Source: Clostridia bacterium
GTDB lineage: Bacteria; Bacillota; Clostridia; UMGS1883
Length of the DNA stretch: 64,000 nt
Direction: 5' to 3'
Assembly (NCBI GenBank): GCA_017451505.1
Contig: JAFTOF010000008.1
Coordinates: 28,674-92,673, forward strand
The notes beneath the pieces are model-generated. The model saw only the letters and a list, made by a program, of their open reading frames with translations, was not told the origin of the DNA and ran no database searches. Shown one piece after another: positions 7,456 through 16,194 of the stretch. The position numbers and the translations under genes were made by a program. Position 1 is the first letter of the stretch. Each line of letters starts with the position of its first letter.

Positions 7456-8448
7456 TCATTTCTTCACATAGCCGAAAGGCTTTGGCATAGTCCATCTATC
7501 AATAAGAGGTGTAAGAACATTCATAAGAAGTATTGCATAGGTTACACCTTCGGGATACCCACCCCAGAATCTTATTACGCAGGTAATCACGCCGCATCCT
7601 ATTCCGAAAATTATCTGCCCGACAGAGGTAGTGGGGCTTGTTACATAATCTGTTGCCATGAAGATGGCACCTAAAAGCACGCCGCCGCTCATTACTGCAA
7701 GGATGGGGCTTTGTGCCGCTGCCGATGCATTGGAGCCAAAAGCCCAAGTCATCAGCATTACACTGCCTATGTAAGCAAGAGGTATCCTTGCACTTATTAC
7801 TCTGCGAATGAGAAGATATGCAAAACCCAGCAAAAGTGCCAAAACACAGGTTTCACCTATACAGCCGGGGATTGCCGTTCCATTTTCATACATACCGATA
7901 AAATGCTCTTTAATTGTGGGGGTCTTCATAATATATTCGTCTGAAAGCGGAGTCGCACCCGTCATAACGTCTGCCGTTTTTTGGAAGAAGTCAATTTTCT
8001 GATAAGCAAACGAGGTCATTACCGCAGGGAAAGAAGCCAATGCAAAGGCTCTTCCCACCAAAGCGGGATTCATGAAATTCTGACCGATACCGCCAAAAAG
8101 CTGCTTTGTAACTATAATTGCAATAAACGCCGCAACCACAATCACATAAACAGGCACGCCTGACGGCATAGTAAGACCTAATAACATTCCCGTTACAACG
8201 GCACTGAAATCGTTTATTGTAAGCTTTTTATGTGCAAGAACCTGATATACAAGTTCAAAGCCCACACAGGCGGCAACAGATACTAAAAGCACTGCCAAAG
8301 CCCTTTGCCCGAATAAAATCACACCGGCAAATGCCGCAGGCATAAGTGCTATGATAACATCTAACATAATATCGTCAACACTGCACTTTGACCTGATATG
8401 TGGTGTTGATGACACTCTTAATTTAAAATTATTTTCCACCTTGTTCAT
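7456..8448 (-). CDS. rnfD: Rnf complex subunit D (FMN-binding membrane subunit)
   Basis: 330 residues, about nine membrane helices. It starts MNKVENNFKLRVSSTPHIRS, the usual RnfD N-terminus. The segment TADVMTGATPLSDEYIMKT contains the TGAT site for covalent FMN. Start 8448 follows AGGAAAGG and overlaps the rnfC end by 20 nt; a longer frame to 8544 lies wholly inside rnfC. RnfD is a main part of the ion-translocating membrane core. Confidence 0.95.
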   Translation of the reverse strand: MNKVENNFKLRVSSTPHIRSKCSVDDIMLDVIIALMPAAFAGVILFGQRALAVLLVSVAACVGFELVYQVLAHKKLTINDFSAVVTGMLLGLTMPSGVPVYVIVVAAFIAIIVTKQLFGGIGQNFMNPALVGRAFALASFPAVMTSFAYQKIDFFQKTADVMTGATPLSDEYIMKTPTIKEHFIGMYENGTAIPGCIGETCVLALLLGFAYLLIRRVISARIPLAYIGSVMLMTWAFGSNASAAAQSPILAVMSGGVLLGAIFMATDYVTSPTTSVGQIIFGIGCGVITCVIRFWGGYPEGVTYAILLMNVLTPLIDRWTMPKPFGYVKK

Positions 8449-9781
8449 TCCTTTCCTGCTGTGCTCTCTTTCGTTTCTCCGTAAGCACATTTTGTTTTGC
8501 AACACGTATTGCCTGAACCATGTTTCTCTTTGCGGGACAGCCAAAGCTGCAGCATCCGCATTCTATACAGGCATCTACGTTATATTTTTCACATGCGTCC
8601 ATATCGCCGCGTTTTGCAAAATCATAGAGATAGAGGGGCATCAGTCCCATAGGACATTGCTCTACACATTTTCCGCACCTGATACAAGCACTTTCCTCCG
8701 GAATATGTGCCTCTTTTTCGGTAAATGCAAGGATAGCGGAAGTAGCCTTAATGATAGGCATATCCAGCCTGAACTGTGCCACACCCATCATTGGGCCGCC
8801 TATAATCATCTTTTTCGGCTCTGCTACAAATCCGCCGTTCTGCTCAATTATGTAGTCTATCGGCGTGCCAATGCGAACTTTATAGTTTACTTCTTTTGAA
8901 AAAGGAGTTCCTACCACAGTCACAATTCTTCTCGTAAGAGGCATTCCATACATGAATTTTCTTCCGATTGCCGCACAAGTATCTGTGTTTATAACTATTG
9001 CTCCGGCATCTGCAGGAAGTCCGCCCAACGGAACCTTTCTTTTTGTCACTGCATAAATAAGCTGTTTTTCACCGCCCTGAGGATACTTTGTTTTAAGAAC
9101 ATCCACCGTTATAGGTGTATTCTTACATGCCTCCTTCATTTTTTCGACGGCGAGAGGCTTATTATCCTCAATGGCAATATGTCCATTCTCAATACCAAAT
9201 CGGTAAAGCACCACCATAATACCCGTAACAATTTCCTCGGGAGCTTCCATCATTACCCTATAGTCACTGGTAAGGTATGGCTCGCACTCAGAGCAGTTTA
9301 CTATAATGGTGTCAATCTTTTTATCCGCAGGCGGCATAAGCTTTACATGTGTGGGGAATGCCGCACCGCCCATACCTACAATTCCTGCCTCACGCACCAG
9401 TTTAGGAATATCATCAGGATTAACAGTTTTATAATCTATCGGTTTTACGGACTCGTCAACCGTATCCTGAAAATCATTTTCTATTACAATAGACTCAACC
9501 ATAGAGCCATTTGAAACGGGATACATTTTAAAATCCTTTACCGTTCCCGATACTGATGAATGAATAGGTGCACTTACAAATGCCTCACAATCTGCAATTT
9601 TCTGTCCCACTTTTACATAGTCCCCTTTTTGTACGCATGGTGTACATGGAGCACCGATGTGCTGTGCCAAGGGAAAAATTAACTCAGTTGGCGGTGTAAG
9701 TGTTTCAATTGTTTTGGCGGAGGTTTGATTCTTATTATCTTTTGGATGTATTCCGCCTTTGAAGGAAAGCTTTTTCAGCAT
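8429..9781 (-). CDS. rnfC: Rnf complex subunit C (NADH/FMN/Fe-S)
   Basis: 450 residues, first gene of the operon. The N-terminus FKGGIHPKDNK and the biotinyl-like region HIGAPCTPCVQKGDYVKVGQ are typical. An NADH/FMN region contains GAGAIVINTDT-like and GGPMMG segments. The C-terminus has two [4Fe-4S] motifs: CIRCGKCVEQCP and CIECGCCSFGCP. RnfC is the cytoplasmic subunit that exchanges electrons with NAD. GGGAGAGGGG lies directly before the ATG. No convincing promoter is visible in the 112 bp upstream. Confidence 0.96.
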   Translation of the reverse strand: MLKKLSFKGGIHPKDNKNQTSAKTIETLTPPTELIFPLAQHIGAPCTPCVQKGDYVKVGQKIADCEAFVSAPIHSSVSGTVKDFKMYPVSNGSMVESIVIENDFQDTVDESVKPIDYKTVNPDDIPKLVREAGIVGMGGAAFPTHVKLMPPADKKIDTIIVNCSECEPYLTSDYRVMMEAPEEIVTGIMVVLYRFGIENGHIAIEDNKPLAVEKMKEACKNTPITVDVLKTKYPQGGEKQLIYAVTKRKVPLGGLPADAGAIVINTDTCAAIGRKFMYGMPLTRRIVTVVGTPFSKEVNYKVRIGTPIDYIIEQNGGFVAEPKKMIIGGPMMGVAQFRLDMPIIKATSAILAFTEKEAHIPEESACIRCGKCVEQCPMGLMPLYLYDFAKRGDMDACEKYNVDACIECGCCSFGCPAKRNMVQAIRVAKQNVLTEKRKRAQQERNEQGGK

Positions 9782-9866
9782 AATCCCCTCTCCCTTTCAA
9801 CATAACGTAGTAGTTTTTAAACTCCCTCTCCAAGGAGAGTCATCTATAAAAAGCAATAAGGTACCC

Positions 9867-9886
9867 TGCCCTGCCTATGCAGAGCA
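9867..9886 (-). terminator. Possible terminator hairpin of the tyrS-csaB unit
   Basis: On the minus strand TGCTCTGC pairs with GCAGGGCA (one G-U) around a 4-nt loop, and CTTTTTATA follows some nucleotides later. A second perfect hairpin, CTCTCC-TT-GGAGAG, lies nearer rnfC. The T run is not adjacent, so termination may be partial. Confidence 0.45.
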
Positions 9887-9893
9887 ACGCACC

Positions 9894-10604
9894 CTATTTT
9901 AAATACTTATTCGAATAATATGAAAGCTTGAGCTGCTTTTCATTTTTGTATGTTTCTTTAATCGTTCCTACAATATCGGTATCAATTTTAGCTACCTCAA
10001 GTTCTTTTTGCAGCTTGGCAACAATTTTATTAAATCTGCCGTCACATTCCGCTTCAAGCCCTCTCACTACAGGAGTAAAATGCGTTATTGTTTTTGCACG
10101 GGCAACGGGATCCTGCGGGTGTGCTTTTATACTTTCATAATAGCGAGCACCCTGTTTTATTGTAGCTTCTGCACGGGCGGTAAACTCACCCTGCAAAGAA
10201 TATATCTGTGCCATATATTTGCTTATAATTTCGTCCTTCTTCTTATTCTCTGCTAATTTCGATTTTTTATCGGGTTCAGGCGTTTTTCCTACCTGTGCGG
10301 ATTTTGAAAGAGCTTCCCTTTCTTCAAATATCTTTGCGTAAACTTCCGAAAGAGCTGCACTTCCGCTTTCTATCTTTTTCTTTTCTTCCTCGGTTAATTC
10401 TCTTACAGGTTCGTCAAGAAACTTATTTATATCATCTACCAACGCCGTCTGATTTTTCACCCTTCTGTCCTCTATCTGCTCATGAGATTCTTTAAGACCT
10501 ATATAAACGCTTTTTACGTTATCCCATTGCCAAATCGCAAGAGAACCGACGATAATGATTAGTGTCAGGTAAATTATTGCGATTGTTTTCAATGCTTTTT
10601 TCAC
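9894..10604 (-). CDS. Membrane-anchored coiled-coil protein of unknown function
   Basis: 236 residues. One N-terminal membrane helix (about 7-25, IAIIYLTLIIIVGSLAIW), then a highly charged, helix-rich domain with lysine/glutamate heptad-like stretches and probably outside the membrane. No catalytic motif is recognised. It weakly resembles LemA in layout (TM plus helical bundle), but family motifs are absent. GTG start 10604 follows AAGGAGG by ~9 nt. It lies 27 bp after csaB in the tyrS-csaB unit, so a cell-envelope role is a reasonable inference only. Confidence 0.75.
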   Translation of the reverse strand: MKKALKTIAIIYLTLIIIVGSLAIWQWDNVKSVYIGLKESHEQIEDRRVKNQTALVDDINKFLDEPVRELTEEEKKKIESGSAALSEVYAKIFEEREALSKSAQVGKTPEPDKKSKLAENKKKDEIISKYMAQIYSLQGEFTARAEATIKQGARYYESIKAHPQDPVARAKTITHFTPVVRGLEAECDGRFNKIVAKLQKELEVAKIDTDIVGTIKETYKNEKQLKLSYYSNKYLK

Positions 10605-10631
10605 TATTACGGTCCTCCTTTTCTCCGACCT

Positions 10632-11723
10632 TTATTTTTGACTTAGCAGCTCTACTGCTAACTGTGCATTCTGCCTTGCCTTTTCGCGGAGGGGCTTTGA
10701 TTTTTCACAAAGCTCCTGCCTTAGCATATCGCTATTCCGAAGGCATGAGAATACTATTTTTTTAAATTCCTCTTCATTAAACTTTTCAAGTTCTACATAG
10801 GTTTTCTGATTCATGTATTCCATAAAACCTTTAATTTTGGGGTCATACGCAACCCCTGCCATGGGAACATTCATAACAGATGCAAATATAAGCATATGAA
10901 GACGCATACCGCAAACTATTTCACATTTTGCTATGAGTGCCAACATTTCCCCTACCTGCATTTGTGTATCTATAACCTTTGATTGCTCCTTCATTCGGCT
11001 GGCAATTCTCAAAGATATATCAAGATCGGCACTAATCTGCATGGGAATAAAAATCGGAAGATACCCTTCCCTTGAAATTTCATCAAGGATATGTGCCATT
11101 TTCTCCTCAAAATCCCTTGGCAGATTCTTAGATTCCCTTACTGAAACGGCGACTATTTTTGAATCCTTCGGCACGCTGTACTTTGCAAAAATTTCATCTG
11201 CAGAGTGTTCATCCTGCAAAGTCAGATTAAATGCGGGGTCAGCTGTCACCAATACTTCAGGCGTTACTATTTTGCACCTTTTAATTTCCTCTAAGGACAC
11301 CGTTTCCCGAAGCGTAATTAAATCTACTTTATTAAGAACCCGACTTACCTTTGAAACATTTTTTTCCTTTAAAGGACCCATCCCGTTTGCATAGAGCATC
11401 ACCTTGAGTCCCATTTTTTTTGCCAATGCAATAATTCCCAGATAATAAAGAAGACTCTTGGTACTGGTTGCATCCTGAATTAAAGTTCCTCCCCCGCTTA
11501 AAAGAAGCTTTGCCGAGCGAAATTCTTTTATAATAGAAAACGGGTTGAACCTATTAACGGTTTTTATTCCGTACATTTTATTAGTAAGGGAGGCGTTTCC
11601 CGAAAGTGCTGTAATTGTAATATCGGGATTAATTTTCTTTAAATCATCCACTATACTCCTGAGTAAAGCTTCGTCTCCGCTGTTTCCCAAACCGTAATAT
11701 CCGGAAATAACAATATCAGACAT
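10632..11723 (-). CDS. csaB: Polysaccharide pyruvyl transferase CsaB
   Basis: 363 residues. N-terminal SGYYGLGNSGDEALL is the CsaB signature. GGGTLIQDATSTKSLLYYLG, YANGMGPL and GMRLHMLIFA are further family blocks. CsaB adds ketal-pyruvate to secondary cell-wall polysaccharide, the ligand of SLH domains. Two SLH proteins are encoded in this window (17605-18555 and 50765-51715), which fits. Starts 19 nt after tyrS and is probably co-transcribed with it. Confidence 0.93.
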   Translation of the reverse strand: MSDIVISGYYGLGNSGDEALLRSIVDDLKKINPDITITALSGNASLTNKMYGIKTVNRFNPFSIIKEFRSAKLLLSGGGTLIQDATSTKSLLYYLGIIALAKKMGLKVMLYANGMGPLKEKNVSKVSRVLNKVDLITLRETVSLEEIKRCKIVTPEVLVTADPAFNLTLQDEHSADEIFAKYSVPKDSKIVAVSVRESKNLPRDFEEKMAHILDEISREGYLPIFIPMQISADLDISLRIASRMKEQSKVIDTQMQVGEMLALIAKCEIVCGMRLHMLIFASVMNVPMAGVAYDPKIKGFMEYMNQKTYVELEKFNEEEFKKIVFSCLRNSDMLRQELCEKSKPLREKARQNAQLAVELLSQK

Positions 11724-11742
11724 ACGTCCACCTGCCTATAAT

Positions 11743-12969
11743 TTATGCAAGTTCAATTTTAAGGAAAGATTTCTTACCCTTTTTAGCAACAATTTTTCCT
11801 TCTTTGAAGCTATCTTTTGTTATAACAAGGTCAATTCCCGTAACCTTTTCGCCCTCGATACTAAGACCGCCCTGCTGGATAAGCCTGCGACCCTCGCCTT
11901 TAGAGGGAATAAAGCCTACAAGGCTGAGAAGGTCCAAAACTGCGATTCCGTCACCTATCTGCTCAGGTGTTACCTGTGCCGAAGGCATATTTGCCATGTC
12001 ACCCTGACCGGAGAATATTGCTTTTGCCGTTTCCCTTGCCTTCTGTGCCTCTTCTTCTCCGTGAACAAGCTTGGTCACCTCGTATGCAAGGATATCCTTT
12101 ACTCGGTTAAGCTGACTACCCTCAAGCTTTTCATATTCACGGATTTCGTCCATGGGGATAAATGTAAGAAGCTTAAGACATTTGCATACGTCGTTGTCAT
12201 CCACATTTCTCCAATACTGATAAAATTCGTAAGGAGATGTCTTCTCGGGAGCAAGCCAAACGGCACCGTTTGCAGTCTTACCCATTTTTTTACCCTCGCT
12301 GTTTGTAAGAAGGGTAAAGGTCATTCCGTAAACCTGCTTCTGGTCTTTTCTTCTGCAAAGGTCAAGACCGCCGAGGATATTGCTCCACTGGTCGTCTCCG
12401 CCAAGCTCAATCTTACAATCATATTTACGGCTGAGCATCAAAAAGTCATAACTCTGCATAAGCATATAATTAAATTCAAGGAAAGAAAGGCCCTTTTCAA
12501 GTCTTTGCTTAAAGCACTCTGCGGAAAGCATCTGATTTACAGAGAAGCAAGAACCGATATCACGGATAAATTCAACATAATTAAGGTCCAAAAGCCAGTC
12601 GGCATTATTAACCATAATAGCCTTACCGTCAGAAAAATCAATAACCTTGGAAAGCTGTTCCTTAAAACGTTCACAGTTATAATCAATAGTTTCCTTTGTC
12701 ATCATCTGACGCATATCTGTTCTTCCCGACGGGTCACCTATATGGCCTGTACCGCCGCCTACGAGTGCGATGGGGCGATGTCCGTGCATCTGCATATGAC
12801 GCATAACTACCATTTGAAGAAAGTGACCTACATGAAGACTGTCTGCCGTGGGGTCAAATCCAATATAAAAAGTAACCTTCTCTTTTCCGAGAAGTTCTCT
12901 TATTTCCTCTTCGTGGGTGGTCTGTGCAAGAAGACCCCTCTCTTTCAAAACGTCAAAAACGTTTTCCAT
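11743..12969 (-). CDS. tyrS: Tyrosyl-tRNA synthetase
   Basis: 408 residues. Class I motifs HVGHFLQ (HIGH) and KMGKT (KMSKS) are present, with [15 protein letters not shown] and the tyrosine pocket segment [20 protein letters not shown]. The C-terminal ~75 residues are an S4 RNA-binding domain ([19 protein letters not shown]). ATG 12969 follows GGAAAGGAAT; a longer frame to 13038 starts upstream of the predicted transcription start. The leader is only about 40 nt, so the T-box often found before clostridial tyrS is absent. Confidence 0.96.
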   Translation of the reverse strand: MENVFDVLKERGLLAQTTHEEEIRELLGKEKVTFYIGFDPTADSLHVGHFLQMVVMRHMQMHGHRPIALVGGGTGHIGDPSGRTDMRQMMTKETIDYNCERFKEQLSKVIDFSDGKAIMVNNADWLLDLNYVEFIRDIGSCFSVNQMLSAECFKQRLEKGLSFLEFNYMLMQSYDFLMLSRKYDCKIELGGDDQWSNILGGLDLCRRKDQKQVYGMTFTLLTNSEGKKMGKTANGAVWLAPEKTSPYEFYQYWRNVDDNDVCKCLKLLTFIPMDEIREYEKLEGSQLNRVKDILAYEVTKLVHGEEEAQKARETAKAIFSGQGDMANMPSAQVTPEQIGDGIAVLDLLSLVGFIPSKGEGRRLIQQGGLSIEGEKVTGIDLVITKDSFKEGKIVAKKGKKSFLKIELA

Positions 12970-13018
12970 TGTATAATCATTCCTTTCCGAAATTAAAAGC
13001 AATTTATATCTAAGGTAC

Positions 13019-13048
13019 ATTATAACATTTTTCTGCATACCTTTTCAA
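13019..13048 (-). promoter_or_regulatory. sigma-A promoter of tyrS-csaB
   Basis: Minus strand TTGAAA (13048-13043), 18-bp spacer, TATAAT (13024-13019). Expected start near 13012, 43 nt before the tyrS ATG. Confidence 0.75.
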
Positions 13049-13105
13049 GAGGTAAATAGTATTTTTATCAAAGACGTGCATCTTTTTTCTAAAAAACAAC
13101 TCCAT

Positions 13106-13382
13106 TAGCCATTGAAGCATTATCCGAACCACGTTTTTTGCTTCCTCTTTTTTGCCGCTACGTCGTTAAAAGCCTTGCCCATACGACAGTATGGACTTCG
13201 TTTTTGCCTTGTATCGGCAAAAAAATAGTTTGCAAAAAATTCTTTGAACCTCAAACGAACGAAATTTTGTGCAGATTTTGGTGCGGAGGACGCAGACAGG
13301 CTGTCGCCTTTCAAGACTGACAAGCCAAAAGATGCCTAAATTTCGACGTTTGAGGCGGGTTCGGATAATCCTTCAATGGCTA
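13106..13382. mobile_element. MITE-like element with 25-bp terminal inverted repeats
   Basis: Left end 13106-13130 and the complement of right end 13382-13358 match at 24 of 25 positions; both begin TAGCCATTGAAG and end ATTATCCGAACC. CCAT flanks both sides (13102-13105 and 13383-13386) as a possible 4-bp target duplication. Total length 277 bp with no transposase. A 67-codon frame inside (13323 to 13120, minus) has no ribosome binding site and no family features. This element fills the gap between tyrS and the radical SAM gene and supplies the latter's stop codon. Confidence 0.8.
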
Positions 13383-14266
13383 CCATCAAAAACGGGGATA
13401 AAACTTTCCGAAGCCGCCTCTCCTTCCTGAATATATGCATCCTCGATACCTAAGTTTATGCAATAATCTATTATATCATTATATTCTTCTTCACTTAGCT
13501 TTCTATCAAGATTCTCAAACTTAGATTTACCCATCGGAGTATATTGGCTCATTATACTCAGCACTATGCTATCTTTATATTTTTTAAACACTTGCTTTAT
13601 AACCTTTTTCGAGTCTTTTGTATGTCCGGGCAGGCATAAATGCCTGACGATTACTCCGCTTTGCATAATGCCGTTTTCATCAAAAATCACTTTAGGTTTG
13701 TGTTTTACCATTTTTTCCAATGCTTTCCACGTAATAAGCGGATAATCCTCGGCAAAGGAATACATTTTTGAAAGCTCAGAATCCATATATTTAAAATCCA
13801 CTAAATATATATCTATTACATCTTTTAAAAGTTCAAGCGTGTCAAGCGATACATATCCGCTGCTGTTAAGGATAACAGGAATTGTAAGCCCTTCCTTTTT
13901 TGCCTCCGTCACTGCAACTTTTACCGAGGGTGCATAGTGCTCCGCCGTAACAAGATTAATATTATGAGCACCCTCCGATTGTAATTTCAAAAAAACCTTA
14001 TAAAGCTGTTTTTCATCAATTACTACTCCTTCGTTTCCGCGGCTCAAGTTATAATTTTGACAATAGCAACACCTTAAAGTGCATCCTGAAAAGAACACCG
14101 TTCCCGAACCATTTGTTCCCGATATACACGGTTCTTCCCAAAAATGCAAGGCTGCTCTGCCAACCTTAGGCATCGCGTAAGCTTTGCAAAATCCTGTTTT
14201 CTCATATCTGTTTACTCCGCATTTTCTGGGACATAACTTACATTGCTGATATAATGCGTTCAGCAT
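13373..14266 (-). CDS. Radical SAM protein, pyruvate-formate-lyase-activase-like (PflX group)
   Basis: 297 residues. N-terminal CKLCPRKCGVNRYEKTGFC precedes FSGCTLRCCYCQNYNLS, whose CxxxCxxC binds the SAM [4Fe-4S] cluster. AEHYAPSVKVAV and VDFKYMDSELSKMYS fit the uncharacterised PflX-like activases. The protein ends FIPVFDGSH; the last codons and TGA lie in the right end of the adjoining MITE-like element, so a short C-terminal tail may have been lost. AGGTGA precedes ATG 14266. Substrate unknown. Confidence 0.88.
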   Translation of the reverse strand: MLNALYQQCKLCPRKCGVNRYEKTGFCKAYAMPKVGRAALHFWEEPCISGTNGSGTVFFSGCTLRCCYCQNYNLSRGNEGVVIDEKQLYKVFLKLQSEGAHNINLVTAEHYAPSVKVAVTEAKKEGLTIPVILNSSGYVSLDTLELLKDVIDIYLVDFKYMDSELSKMYSFAEDYPLITWKALEKMVKHKPKVIFDENGIMQSGVIVRHLCLPGHTKDSKKVIKQVFKKYKDSIVLSIMSQYTPMGKSKFENLDRKLSEEEYNDIIDYCINLGIEDAYIQEGEAASESFIPVFDGSH

Positions 14267-14296
14267 AAAATCACCTGCATTTTCACTAAAAAAAAT

Positions 14297-14375
14297 CGTG
14301 CCGCTTCACCCATGTCGCGTTTCTGCTCGGTGTTGACATAGTTGCACGCGTCTTAATTTTACGCAATTTCCTATA
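14297..14375 (-). repeat. Terminator-associated short repeat, copy B
   Basis: Minus-strand orientation, starting TATAGGAAATTGCG at 14375 and ending GGGTGAAGCGGCACG at 14297. It lies 5 nt after the cpsB terminator, in the same orientation as cpsB, and just upstream of the radical SAM gene. Best-preserved match is to copy A at 1472-1555. Confidence 0.82.
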
Positions 14376-14379
14376 CGGT

Positions 14380-14413
14380 AAAAAAGGGGGTGTAAAAAAT
14401 CATTTTTACACCC
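14380..14413 (-). terminator. Intrinsic terminator after cpsB
   Basis: Hairpin 14388-14413 (minus strand GGGTGTAAAAA and TTTTTTACACCC arms) followed by a T run opposite 14380-14385. It ends the cpsC-cpsD-cpsB unit. Confidence 0.88.
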
Positions 14414-14457
14414 TTTCCAAGACAATATATAATCCACTATCTGTATATTATAAAGCA

Positions 14458-15171
14458 TTAATAAATTCTTTTTGCATCCTTTAAAATAGTATTAGGCTTT
14501 GACATGAGCTGCTTAAATTCAGAATTGCTGAGTTTCTTTTTAAGTATATTTACTGATTCCTCGTAGTTAGGTGCCCTATCACTTAAATTATGGCAATCCG
14601 TTCCTATTGCAAAAACCGCTCCGGACTTAATAAATCTTATAGCCCTTCGTCTTGTTTTAAAATCATTTATATACTTGCAATTCATCTGCAAAAGTGCTCC
14701 CATTTCCAACATTTCGTATAGTTTTTCCCGATTGCCTTTATATTTTATATATCTCTCAAAATGAGCTATAACAGGAGTTAAGCCTTTTCCTATAATCTTT
14801 TCCACTCCCCTGACCATATTTTCTGACCACGGAGCAAAGGGCATTTCTACCAAAATATATTCCGTACCCCTTATAGCAAAATCCTTAAGGCTTTCAACTC
14901 TCCACAATTCCTCAAAATAAAGCACTTCGCACCCGAGATACAATTCTATATCCACGGGGTCTTTTTTAAGTTCATTTAAAAGCTCCTGTACCGAGGTTTC
15001 CCTTCTTTCGGCAAAAACCTCTGCAGAAGACGCGTATGCATAGAAATGAGGAGTAAGTAAAACCTTTTTCACTCCCTGATTATTAAGTTGTTTTAAAAGA
15101 GCTAAAGACATTTGGGCATCGGTGCTTCCATCATCAACTTCCGGTAAAATATGAGTATGAAAATCAATCAT
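14458..15171 (-). CDS. cpsB: Tyrosine-protein phosphatase CpsB/YwqE (PHP family)
   Basis: 237 residues. MIDFHTHILPEVDDGS holds the PHP metal-binding HxH. LTPHFY, CEVLYF, HFERY and GTDCHN give the other metal ligands. This family dephosphorylates the tyrosine cluster of the CpsD BY-kinase, encoded 8 bp upstream. No polysaccharide synthesis genes are seen around this trio. Confidence 0.92.
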   Translation of the reverse strand: MIDFHTHILPEVDDGSTDAQMSLALLKQLNNQGVKKVLLTPHFYAYASSAEVFAERRETSVQELLNELKKDPVDIELYLGCEVLYFEELWRVESLKDFAIRGTEYILVEMPFAPWSENMVRGVEKIIGKGLTPVIAHFERYIKYKGNREKLYEMLEMGALLQMNCKYINDFKTRRRAIRFIKSGAVFAIGTDCHNLSDRAPNYEESVNILKKKLSNSEFKQLMSKPNTILKDAKRIY

Positions 15172-15179
15172 ATAACACC

Positions 15180-16103
15180 CTACTTTTTATTTTTATTTGA
15201 GGTTGCCGTGCTCTGAGTGTTTTTGTTGGAATATCCGTAACCATAGCCGTAGCCATAGCCGCCGTAGCCATAGCCGCCATAGCCGCCATATCCGCCGTAT
15301 CCGTAGTTTCCGTAACCGCTTCTGTAATACTTCATTTTCTTTCCGTATCTGTAATATCCATGTTTGCCGTAACGATAACCAACCTTAATATCACTAAGTC
15401 TGCCGTTTAACACAAATCCAATAACATTTGCATCAACAAAAGAAAGCTTCTTTATTGCCTCTGCAACAGATTCTTTATCCGTTCTACCCTGTCTCACAAC
15501 AAGAAGGATGCCGTCAGCCATACTTGACATAACCGCCGCATCGGTTACGATATTAATCGGGGAAGTGTCAAGGAATATATATTCATATATTTCAGACAGT
15601 TTATCAAGAGTATCGCTCATATTACTGCTTCCCAAAAGTTCAGCAGGATTCGGAGGCATATCTCCTGATGGGATAACGTCCAGGTTTGCATAATCAGAAT
15701 GTACGATTACTGAATCAACAGTGTTAAGATTAGCCAAAACATTAGAAAGACCCGGAGTAGAAGAAATATTAAGCAGGTTTGCCACGTTTGGCTTTCTGAG
15801 GTCACAGTCTATAATCAGCACTTTTGCCCCTGTCTGTGCAAATGAAATTGCAAGATTAAGGCAATTCGTACTCTTTCCCTCACCAGCAAGTGCACTTGTA
15901 ACAATTATTCTCTTTGCTCCCTCATTGGGGATTGTAAACACAACATTTGTTCTAAGGGCTTTGTATGCCTCTTTAACATGAAACGAGCTTTTATCATTAA
16001 GTACTTTCGCCCTTTTTACAACCAAGGGAGTTCCTGCACTCAGGCTACCTCTTTTTGTAAGCTTTAGAGAAAATTTTCTTAATCCGGATATGAAATTTGC
16101 CAT
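15180..16103 (-). CDS. cpsD: Bacterial tyrosine kinase CpsD with extended Tyr/Gly tail
   Basis: 307 residues. Walker A SALAGEGKSTNCLNLA, Walker A' VLIIDCDLRKPN and Walker B YIFLDTSP mark a BY-kinase. The final ~60 residues are a tyrosine- and glycine-rich tail made of repeated GYGGYG and YGYGYG units, much longer than the usual cluster of a few autophosphorylated tyrosines. The kinase needs a CpsC-type membrane activator, encoded just upstream. The codons for the tail form a purine/pyrimidine repeat tract at about 15210-15310. Confidence 0.93.
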   Translation of the reverse strand: MANFISGLRKFSLKLTKRGSLSAGTPLVVKRAKVLNDKSSFHVKEAYKALRTNVVFTIPNEGAKRIIVTSALAGEGKSTNCLNLAISFAQTGAKVLIIDCDLRKPNVANLLNISSTPGLSNVLANLNTVDSVIVHSDYANLDVIPSGDMPPNPAELLGSSNMSDTLDKLSEIYEYIFLDTSPINIVTDAAVMSSMADGILLVVRQGRTDKESVAEAIKKLSFVDANVIGFVLNGRLSDIKVGYRYGKHGYYRYGKKMKYYRSGYGNYGYGGYGGYGGYGYGGYGYGYGYGYSNKNTQSTATSNKNKK

Positions 16104-16194
16104 ATTTTATCACATTCCTTTCACGTGCCGCAAAGCCTTAATTTCTACTTTCCGCACGCCCAATCATTCAATTACAACTACTCTCATAAGAGTA

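Noticed and set aside
12970..13105. T-box riboswitch before tyrS
   Set aside because: The promoter leaves only ~43 nt of leader, with no specifier loop or antiterminator sequence.
13120..13323. 67-codon minus-strand frame between tyrS and the radical SAM gene
   Set aside because: It is inside the MITE-like element, has no ribosome binding site and shows no family features; treated as repeat sequence.
15210..15310. Short tandem repeat array that might be CRISPR or satellite-like
   Set aside because: It is the coding sequence of the Tyr/Gly tail of CpsD; no spacers are present.
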